64,000 nt of DNA from contig CAYLPZ010000008.1 of NCBI GenBank assembly GCA_964385755.1, positions 1-64,000 of the forward strand. The letters are read 5' to 3'. How positions within the stretch are numbered: position 1 is the stretch's first letter; every line of letters begins with the position of its first letter. The notes under the pieces are model-generated. The model ran no database searches. It saw only the letters and a program-made list of their open reading frames with translations, and had not been told where the DNA came from. The DNA comes from CAG-698 sp964385755. GTDB taxonomy: Bacteria > Bacillota_I > Bacilli_A > ML615J-28 > CAG-698. Below, in pieces: positions 44,273-52,273 of the stretch. Made by a program: the position numbers and the translations under genes.

Positions 44273-46465
44273 CTATTTATTAAACATTATTTTATCTTTA
44301 AATCTGTTATAGAAATTGTTATAACATATTTTTTTGATTTCTTCCTCTGTATATCCTCTATCTCTTAAGCCATCAATGATGCGATAAGCTTTTGTTGCAT
44401 CACTAACTTCCTCAATATTTGAATTAGGAAACTCTGATAAATAATCCATAAAATCAAAGCCAAAGCATAGATTATCAATTCCCATAATTTCTTTTGCATA
44501 ATCAACATGATCAAGAAAATGACTTAAGTCTTGTTTATCTTTATCATCATTTACAAAGTTATTAGCTAATGTTAATCCAAATAAACCGTCCTTCTTCTTT
44601 AGTGCTCTCATTTGATCATCTGTTAAGTTTCTTACGTGTGAGCAAAAATGTTTACATAAACCATGAGAATAAATAATATTCTTATCAACTATTTCTAATG
44701 CTTCATAAAAACTTTTTTCATTCAAATGAGCAAGGTCAATAATCATATCAAGTTCTTGCATTCTCTTATATAATCTTTTGCCATCTTCAGTTAATCCGTG
44801 TTCTTTATTTGCTTTAGCTCCTGTTGCATATTTGTTTTCTTCATTCCATGTAACCATTGCATGTCTAAATCCCATTTCATATAGTTTATCAATATCTTCT
44901 ACTTTTTCTAAGTTTCTTAAACCCTCAAGTCCTAAAATAACTTTGAAATTTGGTAGCTTAGTCATATCAATTTGTGATAAAGCATTTTTAAGTCCTTCTA
45001 CTAAATTAAAATCATCAGGTGAATACATTGTCCAAATAGCTCCACTTACTAGGCTATTAGAAAGTTGTGGAACATGATAATTTTCAAACTGGTTCTCTAC
45101 TCCTCTTTGTTTTTTTCTATCTAAATCATAAAGCATATCACTATGAGTATCAAATATCTTAATGTCATCTATAAATTGAAAATTATTGACTAGTTCTTCA
45201 TTTGTTTGTCTTCTTACTACTTCAGTAATCTTATCTTTTTTTACAAAAATTACTCCCGGCTTTTTAAGGTTATTATAATTCATTGACATTGTGTAACAAT
45301 AAGCACCTGTACAGTATGTACAAATTATATCACCAATTTTAGCTTTAGGAAGTAAAACATCTCGACAAATAATATCACCACTTTCACAACATTTTCCACT
45401 AATAGTATAAAGATATTTATCATCACTTTCCACGTTTGATGCATTAGAAATGGTATATTTAGCATCATATAATGCTGTACGAATATTATCTGGCATTCCA
45501 CCATCTACAAATAAATATTCTCTTCCTGCATATGTTTTCTTAACACCACCACAAGTATAAATTGTTATACCTGAACCGGCTACGATGCTTCTTCCTGGTT
45601 CAATCATCAAATTCTTTATTTGCATATTAGTTTTTTTAAGTTCTTCTTTTGTAATATTAATCAAGGATGGCAATACATCTTCTAAATCAATTTCTTTATC
45701 ATCATCTACGTATTTAACACCAAATCCACCACCAAAGTTGATAGTATCAAATGAAAAATGATATTTTTCATATACCTTGCTCATATATGCAACTACTTTT
45801 TTTGCTAAAGCAAGATATACATCTTTTGAGGTAATAGATGAACCAATATGACTATGGAATCCTCTTAAAACAAGATACTTACTTTCTTTGTAAATAGTAT
45901 AAATCTCATCCATTAATTCATTTGCATAAAGCGATTCTCCAAATTTTGAATCTAATAATGACGTTTCCACAAAAGCATGAGTGTGTCCTTCAATACCAGG
46001 ATTCAATCTAAATAATGTATTAATTTTTCTTTTGTATTTTAAAGAAAGTTCATTTAAAAGTTTAAGTTCATGTAAGTTATCAACAACAATAGTACCAACG
46101 CCGCTATCAATTGCCATTTCAAGTTCTACTTTTGATTTGTTATTACCATGTAACAGAACATGATCCATTGGGTATAGTGCTTTCTTAAGCAAGAATAAAT
46201 CCCCCTCACTTATCGCATCAATATATAAACCTTCTCTTCTTAAAATAGAACATAGATAAGGTGCTATAAATGCTTTTGATGCATATACTACCTGGCAATT
46301 AAAGTCTTTACTTGCAAAAGAATTTTTATATCTTTTTATCATTTCAAGGATACCCTCTTCATCATAAACATAAAGAGGTGTTTGATATTTTTCTGCTAAA
46401 TCTTCAAGTAAATGGCCCGCCATATAAAGTTTATTATTTTTTACTTCCATTGTTTTTGTTTTCAT
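44273..46465 (-). CDS. lysA: Diaminopimelate decarboxylase fused to an M19 membrane-type dipeptidase
   Basis: A 730-residue bifunctional protein. Residues 1-425 are a fold-type III PLP decarboxylase of the LysA type: PLP lysine Lys64 in YASKAF, HSHIGSS (204-210), GGGFGVKY (245-252), EPGRS (289-293), the substrate Cys in GKCCESGD (358-364) and GAYCYTMSMNYN (387-398). Residues about 435-730 are a renal-dipeptidase (M19) domain with its metal ligands intact: His441 and Asp443, Glu514, His580 in DLAH, His601 in YSHG, then VRNLTDDQ and GFDF. LysA makes lysine from meso-DAP; M19 enzymes split dipeptides, including ones with a D-residue. A fusion could release and decarboxylate DAP from salvaged stem peptides. 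No signal peptide. RBS AGGAG; 9 bases after dus. Confidence 0.9.
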   Translation of the reverse strand: MKTKTMEVKNNKLYMAGHLLEDLAEKYQTPLYVYDEEGILEMIKRYKNSFASKDFNCQVVYASKAFIAPYLCSILRREGLYIDAISEGDLFLLKKALYPMDHVLLHGNNKSKVELEMAIDSGVGTIVVDNLHELKLLNELSLKYKRKINTLFRLNPGIEGHTHAFVETSLLDSKFGESLYANELMDEIYTIYKESKYLVLRGFHSHIGSSITSKDVYLALAKKVVAYMSKVYEKYHFSFDTINFGGGFGVKYVDDDKEIDLEDVLPSLINITKEELKKTNMQIKNLMIEPGRSIVAGSGITIYTCGGVKKTYAGREYLFVDGGMPDNIRTALYDAKYTISNASNVESDDKYLYTISGKCCESGDIICRDVLLPKAKIGDIICTYCTGAYCYTMSMNYNNLKKPGVIFVKKDKITEVVRRQTNEELVNNFQFIDDIKIFDTHSDMLYDLDRKKQRGVENQFENYHVPQLSNSLVSGAIWTMYSPDDFNLVEGLKNALSQIDMTKLPNFKVILGLEGLRNLEKVEDIDKLYEMGFRHAMVTWNEENKYATGAKANKEHGLTEDGKRLYKRMQELDMIIDLAHLNEKSFYEALEIVDKNIIYSHGLCKHFCSHVRNLTDDQMRALKKKDGLFGLTLANNFVNDDKDKQDLSHFLDHVDYAKEIMGIDNLCFGFDFMDYLSEFPNSNIEEVSDATKAYRIIDGLRDRGYTEEEIKKICYNNFYNRFKDKIMFNK

Positions 46466-46474
46466 TTTCTTCTC

Positions 46475-47458
46475 CTAAATGTTTTTTTCTATTAAATCTA
46501 ATAAATCTAGTAATTCTTCTTCAGTGTTAACATCATTAAACATTACACGATATTTCTTAATATCATTAACTTTCTTCAAATAAAATGCTGCCATTGAGCG
46601 CATCTCTAAAACGGCAATTTTTTCACACTTAATCTTTCTTAGTTCAAAATAATGTTTCCTAATGTATTTTAATTTTTCTAAAAGTGTTACTTCTATTTTC
46701 TCGTCTATATTATTAAAATAATTGACCAATTCTTTAATAAACCATGGATTACCCATAGCACCACGACCAATCATTACATAGTCACATTTAGTATAATCAA
46801 TCATTTTTTGCGCATCTTCTACTGTTTTGATATCACCATTTCCAATAACTGGTATTGATACAGCTTCTTTCACCATTTTAATATAATCTAAATTCACTTT
46901 TCCAGAATACAAGTCACTTTTTGTTCTACCGTGAATTGCTATTAGTGATGCTCCTGCTTTCTCAGCTGCTTTTGCAATTTCAACACAGTTTATGCTGTTA
47001 TGATCATAGCCTGCTCTAATTTTTACACTAACTGGTACAGAAGATACTTCTACAACTCTTCTTACCATCTCATATACTTTACTTACATCTTTTAATAGTT
47101 CGCTTCCAGCTCCTTGCTTTAATACTTTTCTTATCGGACATCCCATATTAATATCAATGATATCTGGTGTACTTTCCCTACACACTATTTTCGTTGCCTC
47201 AACTAAGTCTTCGACATCGCCACCAAAAAGTTGAATTGCGACTGGTTTTTCTTCCTTACATACTTTTAGATAGTCAAGTGTTTGTTTATTTTCATATATT
47301 AATCCTTTAGCACTGACCATCTCAGTGTAAACTAAACTTGCTCCCATTTCTTTAGCAATTTTTCGGTATGCCATATTGGTGTATCCTGCTAAAGGGGCAA
47401 TAATCACTTTACCTTTAATGATTTTTCTTACATCTTTTTTATTAAGAGTCTCATTCAT
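46475..47458 (-). CDS. dusB: tRNA-dihydrouridine synthase (DusB type)
   Basis: A 327-residue FMN enzyme that reduces uridine to dihydrouridine in tRNA. Diagnostic blocks are IIAPLAGYTNMAYR near residue 19, the catalytic Cys in DINMGCPIRKV near 103, IRAGYDH near 147, IHGRTKSDLYSG near 175, and GNGDI plus MIGRGAMGNPW near 205-240 for FMN phosphate. It lies just downstream of the SRP RNA with a -10 box at 47486-47491. The lysA-M19 gene follows after 9 bases, so a housekeeping promoter may also feed the catabolic genes. Confidence 0.95.
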   Translation of the reverse strand: MNETLNKKDVRKIIKGKVIIAPLAGYTNMAYRKIAKEMGASLVYTEMVSAKGLIYENKQTLDYLKVCKEEKPVAIQLFGGDVEDLVEATKIVCRESTPDIIDINMGCPIRKVLKQGAGSELLKDVSKVYEMVRRVVEVSSVPVSVKIRAGYDHNSINCVEIAKAAEKAGASLIAIHGRTKSDLYSGKVNLDYIKMVKEAVSIPVIGNGDIKTVEDAQKMIDYTKCDYVMIGRGAMGNPWFIKELVNYFNNIDEKIEVTLLEKLKYIRKHYFELRKIKCEKIAVLEMRSMAAFYLKKVNDIKKYRVMFNDVNTEEELLDLLDLIEKNI

Positions 47459-47485
47459 ATTATATTTCCTTAAATCTTCATCATT

Positions 47486-47491
47486 ATTATA
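47486..47491 (-). promoter_or_regulatory. -10 box of dusB
   Basis: A perfect TATAAT on the minus strand 27 bases before the dusB ATG. The region 17 bases further upstream is only T-rich, so the -35 is weak. Confidence 0.4.
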
Positions 47492-47524
47492 TCACATTTT
47501 TCAAAGTAAAAATATAAATAAAAA

Positions 47525-47637
47525 GATCTATGCTTAGGACTCCATACCCACATGTCATAATAAGTTTAAGGCTGCTTCAGTCAAGACCTGACCTGGTTCA
47601 CTTCACAACATTGGATACAGAGACCTTAGCATAGATC
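47525..47637 (-). ncRNA. ffs: Signal recognition particle 4.5S-type RNA
   Basis: About 113 nt. Read on the minus strand it holds the universal SRP helix 8 sequence, CCAGGTCAGG and then GAAGCAGCC, closing the Ffh-binding hairpin. The ends pair (47624-47637 with 47525-47538) as a long stem with one A-A mismatch. A T-rich tract follows on the minus strand. A consensus promoter precedes it. The neighbourhood with tadA is usual for this gene in Bacillota. It is the short form without an Alu domain. Confidence 0.93.
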
Positions 47638-47644
47638 CCATACT

Positions 47645-47673
47645 ATTATAGTCTATTTATTTGTAAAAATCAA
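47645..47673 (-). promoter_or_regulatory. Promoter of the SRP RNA
   Basis: TTGATT (47668-47673), 17-base spacer, perfect TATAAT (47645-47650) on the minus strand, placing the start 7-8 bases downstream at the 5' end of the RNA. It begins right after the tadA stop. Confidence 0.7.
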
Positions 47674-47674
47674 A

Positions 47675-48133
47675 CTATTTTGATCTTTTTTCTTTAAAAA
47701 AAGAATTCATTAATTTTTTTACTTCTTCAGTATAATCTCCTAACTTATACTCTACCATATGATTTGATTTATAATTATCTAATATCATTGGACAACTTAT
47801 TAATGATCCAAATTTAGGCTCAGGGCAGGAAAAAACTACTCTTTTAATTCTTGCTTGTAATATCGCCCCAAGACACATTAGACATGGTTCTAATGTAATA
47901 TAAATTGTTGCTCCATCAAGAAACTTTACGCCAAGTTTTTTACACGCTTTAGAAATTGCCTCCACTTCCGCATGACTAATTGATGATTTTTTTTGTTCTC
48001 TTTTGTTATGTGCTTTAGCGATTACTTTACCATCTAATACAATTACACTACCAACGGGGACTTCATCTTCTTCATAAGCTTTTTTTGCTTCTTGAAGACA
48101 TTTTTTTAAATAATAGGCATCATCTTTAATCAT
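47675..48133 (-). CDS. tadA: tRNA-specific adenosine deaminase
   Basis: TadA deaminates A34 to inosine in tRNA-Arg(ACG). The 152-residue protein has the zinc-site motifs HAEVEAI and PCLMCLGAI typical of cytidine-deaminase-fold enzymes, and the preceding EVPVGSVIV strand. The ATG at 48131-48133 overlaps the tdk stop by 8 bases and gives the usual length; longer in-frame starts lie deep inside tdk. It is probably co-transcribed with tdk. Confidence 0.93.
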   Translation of the reverse strand: MIKDDAYYLKKCLQEAKKAYEEDEVPVGSVIVLDGKVIAKAHNKREQKKSSISHAEVEAISKACKKLGVKFLDGATIYITLEPCLMCLGAILQARIKRVVFSCPEPKFGSLISCPMILDNYKSNHMVEYKLGDYTEEVKKLMNSFFKEKRSK

Positions 48134-48722
48134 TTTTATTTCCATGATGCAAAATTTGATGACAATGACGGCATCGTGCTTCGTATTTTTCTGTTGCGCC
48201 AACTAGGATAATTGGATCATCATCATAAGCTGGTTTTCCATCAATTAATCTTTGTGTTCTAGTTGCAATACCACCACAAACTTGGCAAATAGCATTTAAT
48301 TTGCTTACATACTCAGCTCTAGCAAGAAGCTCTGGCATTACACCAAAAGGTTCTCCTCTAAAATCAGTATCAAGCCCTGCAACTATCACTCTTTTACCCA
48401 TTTTTGCTAAATCCTCACATACTTTAACAATACCTTGGTCAAAGAACTGAACTTCATCAATTGCAACAGCATATGGTTTAAATTGATCTACATATTTCAT
48501 TACTTCAGTTGAACTAGTGATTGAAACAGATTTTGTTCTTGTATTATTATGTGAAACAACCTCAGTATCACTATATCTATTATCAATTTTCGGTTTAAAT
48601 ACCAAAACACTTTTTTTCGCAAACTCTAGTCTTCTTATTCTTCTTAAAAGTTCTTCTGTTTTACCAGCATACATACTACCACATATAACTTCAAGCCAAC
48701 CATCACGTGTTTGTATTTCCAT
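48126..48722 (-). CDS. tdk: Thymidine kinase (type II)
   Basis: Phosphorylates thymidine in the salvage pathway. The 198-residue protein has the P-loop CGSMYAGKT near residue 12, the catalytic AIDEVQFF near 85, the lasso-loop tyrosine region, and two CxxC pairs (CQVC and CRHC) for structural zinc. The ATG at 48720-48722 is used because AGAGG lies seven bases upstream; the next ATG upstream (48728) abuts that RBS. A consensus-like promoter lies at 48753-48781. Confidence 0.95.
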   Translation of the reverse strand: MEIQTRDGWLEVICGSMYAGKTEELLRRIRRLEFAKKSVLVFKPKIDNRYSDTEVVSHNNTRTKSVSITSSTEVMKYVDQFKPYAVAIDEVQFFDQGIVKVCEDLAKMGKRVIVAGLDTDFRGEPFGVMPELLARAEYVSKLNAICQVCGGIATRTQRLIDGKPAYDDDPIILVGATEKYEARCRHCHQILHHGNKND

Positions 48723-48752
48723 AAACATACCTCTTCTATTAAGTTTTTTGTA

Positions 48753-48781
48753 ATTATACAAAAATAATCTCTATAAAACAA
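48753..48781 (-). promoter_or_regulatory. Promoter of tdk-tadA
   Basis: TTGTTT (48776-48781), 17-base spacer, perfect TATAAT (48753-48758) on the minus strand. Confidence 0.65.
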
Positions 48782-48849
48782 GATTATTTATAAATGAAAA
48801 TATTTTATTTTTTACATTGTTTTTTCAATATTTTTAAATATGTTTTTTA

Positions 48850-48878
48850 TTGACTTTTATGAGCTTTTGAGGTATAAT
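48850..48878 (+). promoter_or_regulatory. Promoter of rpmE
   Basis: TTGACT (48850-48855), 17-base spacer, perfect TATAAT (48873-48878). The leader is about 45 bases long. Confidence 0.8.
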
Positions 48879-48931
48879 AATAAAGGAACTTTCTATGGTT
48901 GCAAATAAACTATGGCGGAAGGAGTAAAATA

Positions 48932-49141
48932 ATGAAAAAGAAAATTCATCCAACTTATAACAAAGTTACAGTTGTATGTACAACTTGTGGAAACACATTT
49001 GAAACTGGTTCAACATTAAAAGAACTTCGTGTTGATACATGTTCTAAATGTCATCCATTCTACACTGGTGAACAAAAGTTTGTACAAGCAGCAGGTAGAG
49101 TTGAACGTTTCAATAAACGTTTAGAAAAGAAAGTAAAATAG
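48932..49141 (+). CDS. rpmE: Ribosomal protein bL31 (zinc-binding form)
   Basis: A 69-residue large-subunit protein with the cysteine pairs CTTC and CSKC that bind zinc (C+ form), and the conserved HPFYTGEQK segment. The ATG at 48932 follows GGAAGGAG at the ideal distance; the earlier in-frame ATG at 48899 has no RBS. It is a single-gene unit with promoter and terminator. Confidence 0.96.
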   Translation: MKKKIHPTYNKVTVVCTTCGNTFETGSTLKELRVDTCSKCHPFYTGEQKFVQAAGRVERFNKRLEKKVK

Positions 49142-49156
49142 TTAGATTAAAAATAT

Positions 49157-49190
49157 AAAGCTTCATTTTTGAAGCTTTTTATTTTTTTAT
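49157..49190. terminator. Bidirectional terminator between rpmE and the lipoprotein operon
   Basis: An 8-bp perfect stem (AAAGCTTC at 49157-49164, GAAGCTTT at 49171-49178) with a T-rich tail on the plus strand, and TTTATATTTTTAA on the minus strand. It serves two convergent units. Confidence 0.88.
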
Positions 49191-49196
49191 TTTTTA

Positions 49197-49892
49197 TTAT
49201 TCATGTAATTTATAAAACATATCACTTGGCATAATTAATTTACCAGTAAATTGATCACCACTTAAAATATTTTCATCTAAGAAAATTGTGGTATGATTAT
49301 TAAACATATAGCCATCTGCTTTTGCTGTTCCAAAAGATACCACTTCAAATTTATCTATGTCATGAATTGAGGTTGGAATGTATAATGCAATATTCACATA
49401 TTCTATATCATATACAAAGTTATCAACAAATGTGTATTCAAAAGTTGAAAATTCTTTTTCTTTTTTAACTAGTTCATAAATGGTATATGAATATTTTATA
49501 GTATATACACCTTTAGAAGCAAAATCACCACTAATAACAATTTCATTATTATCATTTTCAAGTAATAATTCCACTTCAAAATCATCAGTTATGTCACTTA
49601 CACTTCCTTGAAACATATTACCATCAAATAAATTTACTAAAATATATTTATCTAATGTAGCATCTTCAATTTTTTCATTTTGATTGTCAAGTAGTGATAT
49701 TTTTCTAGAAAATGTATCTATTTGATTATTTACTTCTATAACAATACTTTCTTCAAACACAGCACTTCCCGCTTCATCAATTGTTGCAATTGAATTGTAG
49801 CTTAATATTATTACATCCTTTTTTTTACATCCAATAAATGATAAAGAAAATGTGATTATTAATAAAATTATTAAAGATTTTATATTATTCAT
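49197..49892 (-). CDS. Lipoprotein, DUF2207-like
   Basis: A 231-residue lipoprotein with a type II signal ending SFIGC (Cys22). The mature part resembles the N-terminal domain of DUF2207 proteins: a strand with V-F-E-E-S-I, then KYSYTIYEL, then the aromatic-rich FSTFEYTFVDN and YIPTS. It lacks the membrane spans of full DUF2207 proteins. Function is unknown. It overlaps the pseudouridine synthase gene by 8 bases as the last gene of a five-gene unit. Confidence 0.6.
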   Translation of the reverse strand: MNNIKSLIILLIITFSLSFIGCKKKDVIILSYNSIATIDEAGSAVFEESIVIEVNNQIDTFSRKISLLDNQNEKIEDATLDKYILVNLFDGNMFQGSVSDITDDFEVELLLENDNNEIVISGDFASKGVYTIKYSYTIYELVKKEKEFSTFEYTFVDNFVYDIEYVNIALYIPTSIHDIDKFEVVSFGTAKADGYMFNNHTTIFLDENILSGDQFTGKLIMPSDMFYKLHE

Positions 49893-50583
49893 ATCTTTTC
49901 TTCTCCATATACTCTCTCCACTTTGGATTATGATTTTCTACTACATCACTAAAAACCATTTTTTCTTTTGTAATTGGATGATAAAGTGTAATTTCTACGC
50001 ATCTTAATCCTAAAGAATTATCATAATTTACTCCACGATAACCATATTTAAAATCATTTATTATTGGATGACCTATCAAAGACATTTGCATGCGTATCTG
50101 ATTAAATCGTCCTGTCTCTAAATTAATTTGACAGACAGTAAATAAATCCTCATTAATCTTAAAGTGCTCTAGTACTCTAAACGATAAAATACACTCCTTA
50201 CCACGTTCATCACTTTTAGCTTTAATATTATCTTTTGTAAGAAAATTTACAAGCCTTTTCTCACCATCAAAAAAACCCTTGCAGACACAAATATATTTCT
50301 TTTCCATTTGATGATTTTGTATTTGCTCACTAATTCTCTTAGCAGCTTTACTTGTCTTACAAAATACCATCACCCCTGATACTCTTCTATCTAGTCGATG
50401 AACAAGGCCAACATATGCTTCATTAGGTTTATTATATTTTTCTTTTAGATACTTTGCAATAATTGTAACCATATCTATATCACTTGTATGGTCTTTTTGA
50501 CTAAGAACACCTTCAGGTTTGTGACAAACAAGAAGGTGATTATCTTCATATATTATGTTAAGATTTATATTTACTGATCCCAT
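49885..50583 (-). CDS. RluA-family pseudouridine synthase
   Basis: A 232-residue enzyme that isomerises uridine in rRNA or tRNA. It has VCHKPEGVLSQKD near residue 20, the catalytic Asp in HRLDRRVSGVMVF near 66, and the late GRFNQIRMQMS and GHPIINDFKYG motifs. There is no S4 domain, so it resembles the shorter RluA/RluC-like forms. The ATG overlaps the end of the small upstream gene by 13 bases. The target site cannot be assigned. Confidence 0.9.
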   Translation of the reverse strand: MGSVNINLNIIYEDNHLLVCHKPEGVLSQKDHTSDIDMVTIIAKYLKEKYNKPNEAYVGLVHRLDRRVSGVMVFCKTSKAAKRISEQIQNHQMEKKYICVCKGFFDGEKRLVNFLTKDNIKAKSDERGKECILSFRVLEHFKINEDLFTVCQINLETGRFNQIRMQMSLIGHPIINDFKYGYRGVNYDNSLGLRCVEITLYHPITKEKMVFSDVVENHNPKWREYMEKKRYE

Positions 50584-50795
50584 TTGTTATTATTCCAATT
50601 TGTTAATCCTTTTTCTTCTCTTATTTTTTCTTCAGTTTTCTCTTCTTCTTTTTCTTTCGCAAATATCAAAGGACAATAGAAGAAGAAAAGTGGAAAAAGG
50701 ATAAACAAACATATAATTCGTAAAGCTCCGTCAAGCAATATAAATGATAATATAAATCCTACTATGAAACTAAGAAGCAATAATATTTTCTTCAT
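50571..50795 (-). CDS. Small membrane protein of unknown function
   Basis: A 74-residue protein with two adjacent hydrophobic segments (about 3-24 and 27-47) and a charged Glu/Lys-rich tail. Its ATG overlaps the upstream stop (ATGA) and its end overlaps the next gene, so it is translated as part of the operon. I recognise no family. Confidence 0.55.
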   Translation of the reverse strand: MKKILLLLSFIVGFILSFILLDGALRIICLFILFPLFFFYCPLIFAKEKEEEKTEEKIREEKGLTNWNNNKWDQ

Positions 50796-51325
50796 ACTAC
50801 ACCTTCTTTTTCAGGAATAGAAATAAATTTATATCTTTTATATAATCCTTTTTCTGTAAAGAAAGAACGCAACATTTCTTTCTGCTTTTCATCAATGAGA
50901 TACTTAGGAAAAATTAGAGCACTTTGTTCGGAAACATAGATGTAAAAACATTCATCAATTTCACATACTCTTTTTACATTTTCCCATTTATACTCCTTTA
51001 AAACAAAACCTTGATTAAATAAAACTTTATTTTCATCTATCACTATTGTATATGGATCAATTGATGGCGGATTACTTTTTATCATTTTTTCAATTATTCT
51101 ATCAATTCTATAGTTTTGTGTTCCAAAAACAACAAAAAACAAAACAATAAAAATACCAAACACTAATGAGTTACTAAAAACAAACAATCCTATCGCAGCC
51201 ACTATTACACAAAGCATAGCAATTGTAAGATCAATTGCGGGGAGAGTGCTTATTTTCTTAAAATGAAAACGATGAAAAGTTTTAATTCTAGCTTTTGAAA
51301 ATGTAACTTTTATTTTAACATTCAT
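50792..51325 (-). CDS. YcxB-like membrane protein
   Basis: A 177-residue protein with two close membrane spans (about 30-70) followed by a PH-like cytoplasmic domain typical of YcxB proteins: a PYTIVIDENKVLF strand, YKWENVKRVCEID, then FYIYVSEQSALIFPK. It is a paralogue of the genes at 51328-52137 and 56591-57205. Function is unknown. It is 2 bases downstream of its paralogue. Confidence 0.65.
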   Translation of the reverse strand: MNVKIKVTFSKARIKTFHRFHFKKISTLPAIDLTIAMLCVIVAAIGLFVFSNSLVFGIFIVLFFVVFGTQNYRIDRIIEKMIKSNPPSIDPYTIVIDENKVLFNQGFVLKEYKWENVKRVCEIDECFYIYVSEQSALIFPKYLIDEKQKEMLRSFFTEKGLYKRYKFISIPEKEGVV

Positions 51326-51327
51326 TT

Positions 51328-52137
51328 TTATTCTTCTTTATTCTCTGCATTATCTTGATTTTGTTCATCTAAATTTTCTTCTTGGTTTTCAGTATTAACT
51401 TCAGCAGGTTCAAAATATGTACATTCAACTAAATTTTTCACAAATTTTTTATTATATACTACAAATGGCTTCAATTCACATTGCTTCTTGATTAACTCAT
51501 CTAACTCTTCTTGTGTTCCTTTTTCCATTACTTCTTCTCTACGATCTAAAACTAGAATGCTTCCACCATTTAAGAAGATAAAATAATATTCTGGAATTTT
51601 TACAACTTCGGAAACGTAAGCCCAATCAAAGTCTGCATATTTTTTTTCTTTATCTTTTTCATTATAGAAACGAATTTTATCATTATTTATTTGATATTTT
51701 AAAGTGAATTTTGGGTGTGTTCTAAAATACTTTACTAAGAATTTATCAATCTTCTTTTCTTCAAAAATAACTCCATAAAGCATATATAAAAACCAAATAA
51801 ATAGCACAATTGAGAAATACTTTCCTGAGCCTTCAGAAGAAAACAACCAATAAAAGGCAAAACCCAATACAGCAACACATAAAACTATATTCATTATTGT
51901 TGATTTACTTTTTACTTTCATACGATACATTTGACAATATTTTTGAGCACGATAGTCATATTCTGTTGATAATTCAACAATTGACTCCATTTCTTCGATA
52001 ATTTCTTCTTTTATTTCTAGATTTTCCTTATTTTCTTCTTCTGAATTTTCTTGACATTCTACTTCAGAAGTTTCTTGATTTTCATCTTTCACTTCTTCTA
52101 ATTGTTCTTTTTCTTGAATATTTTTATTATCTTCCAT
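51328..52137 (-). CDS. YcxB-like membrane protein with acidic N- and C-terminal extensions
   Basis: A 269-residue member of the same family as the next gene. Two spans lie at about 85-125, with the PH-like YcxB domain after them (FTLKYQINNDKIRFYNE, FDWAYVSEVVKIPE, YYFIFLNGGSILVLDRRE). The first 50 and last 25 residues are almost entirely Glu, Asn, Gln and Lys, of low complexity. It is the first gene of the operon that ends with the lipoprotein at 49197, and is divergent from dppA. Function is unknown. Confidence 0.65.
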   Translation of the reverse strand: MEDNKNIQEKEQLEEVKDENQETSEVECQENSEEENKENLEIKEEIIEEMESIVELSTEYDYRAQKYCQMYRMKVKSKSTIMNIVLCVAVLGFAFYWLFSSEGSGKYFSIVLFIWFLYMLYGVIFEEKKIDKFLVKYFRTHPKFTLKYQINNDKIRFYNEKDKEKKYADFDWAYVSEVVKIPEYYFIFLNGGSILVLDRREEVMEKGTQEELDELIKKQCELKPFVVYNKKFVKNLVECTYFEPAEVNTENQEENLDEQNQDNAENKEE

Positions 52138-52185
52138 ACAACAATTCTCCTTTTACAATTTATTAATCTGCTAACCATATATAAT

Positions 52186-52213
52186 ATTATATCATATTTA
52201 CTATTTGTTTCAA
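52186..52213 (-). promoter_or_regulatory. Promoter of the YcxB-rlu-lipoprotein operon
   Basis: TTGAAA (52208-52213), 16-base spacer, perfect TATAAT (52186-52191) on the minus strand. Confidence 0.6.
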
Positions 52214-52220
52214 AATACTA

Positions 52221-52249
52221 TTTTAATAAATGACGTTTTAGAGTATAAT
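52221..52249 (+). promoter_or_regulatory. Promoter of dppA
   Basis: TTTTAA (52221-52226), 17-base spacer, perfect TATAAT (52244-52249). It is back to back with the divergent promoter at 52186-52213; the -35 boxes are 7 bases apart. Confidence 0.55.
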
Positions 52250-52273
52250 ATACTTAATTTTAGGAGGTTTCAT

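Noticed and set aside
48879..48931. Riboswitch or protein-binding leader before rpmE
   Set aside because: The leader is about 45-50 bases, too short for a known riboswitch class, and I found no convincing stem or alternative terminator.
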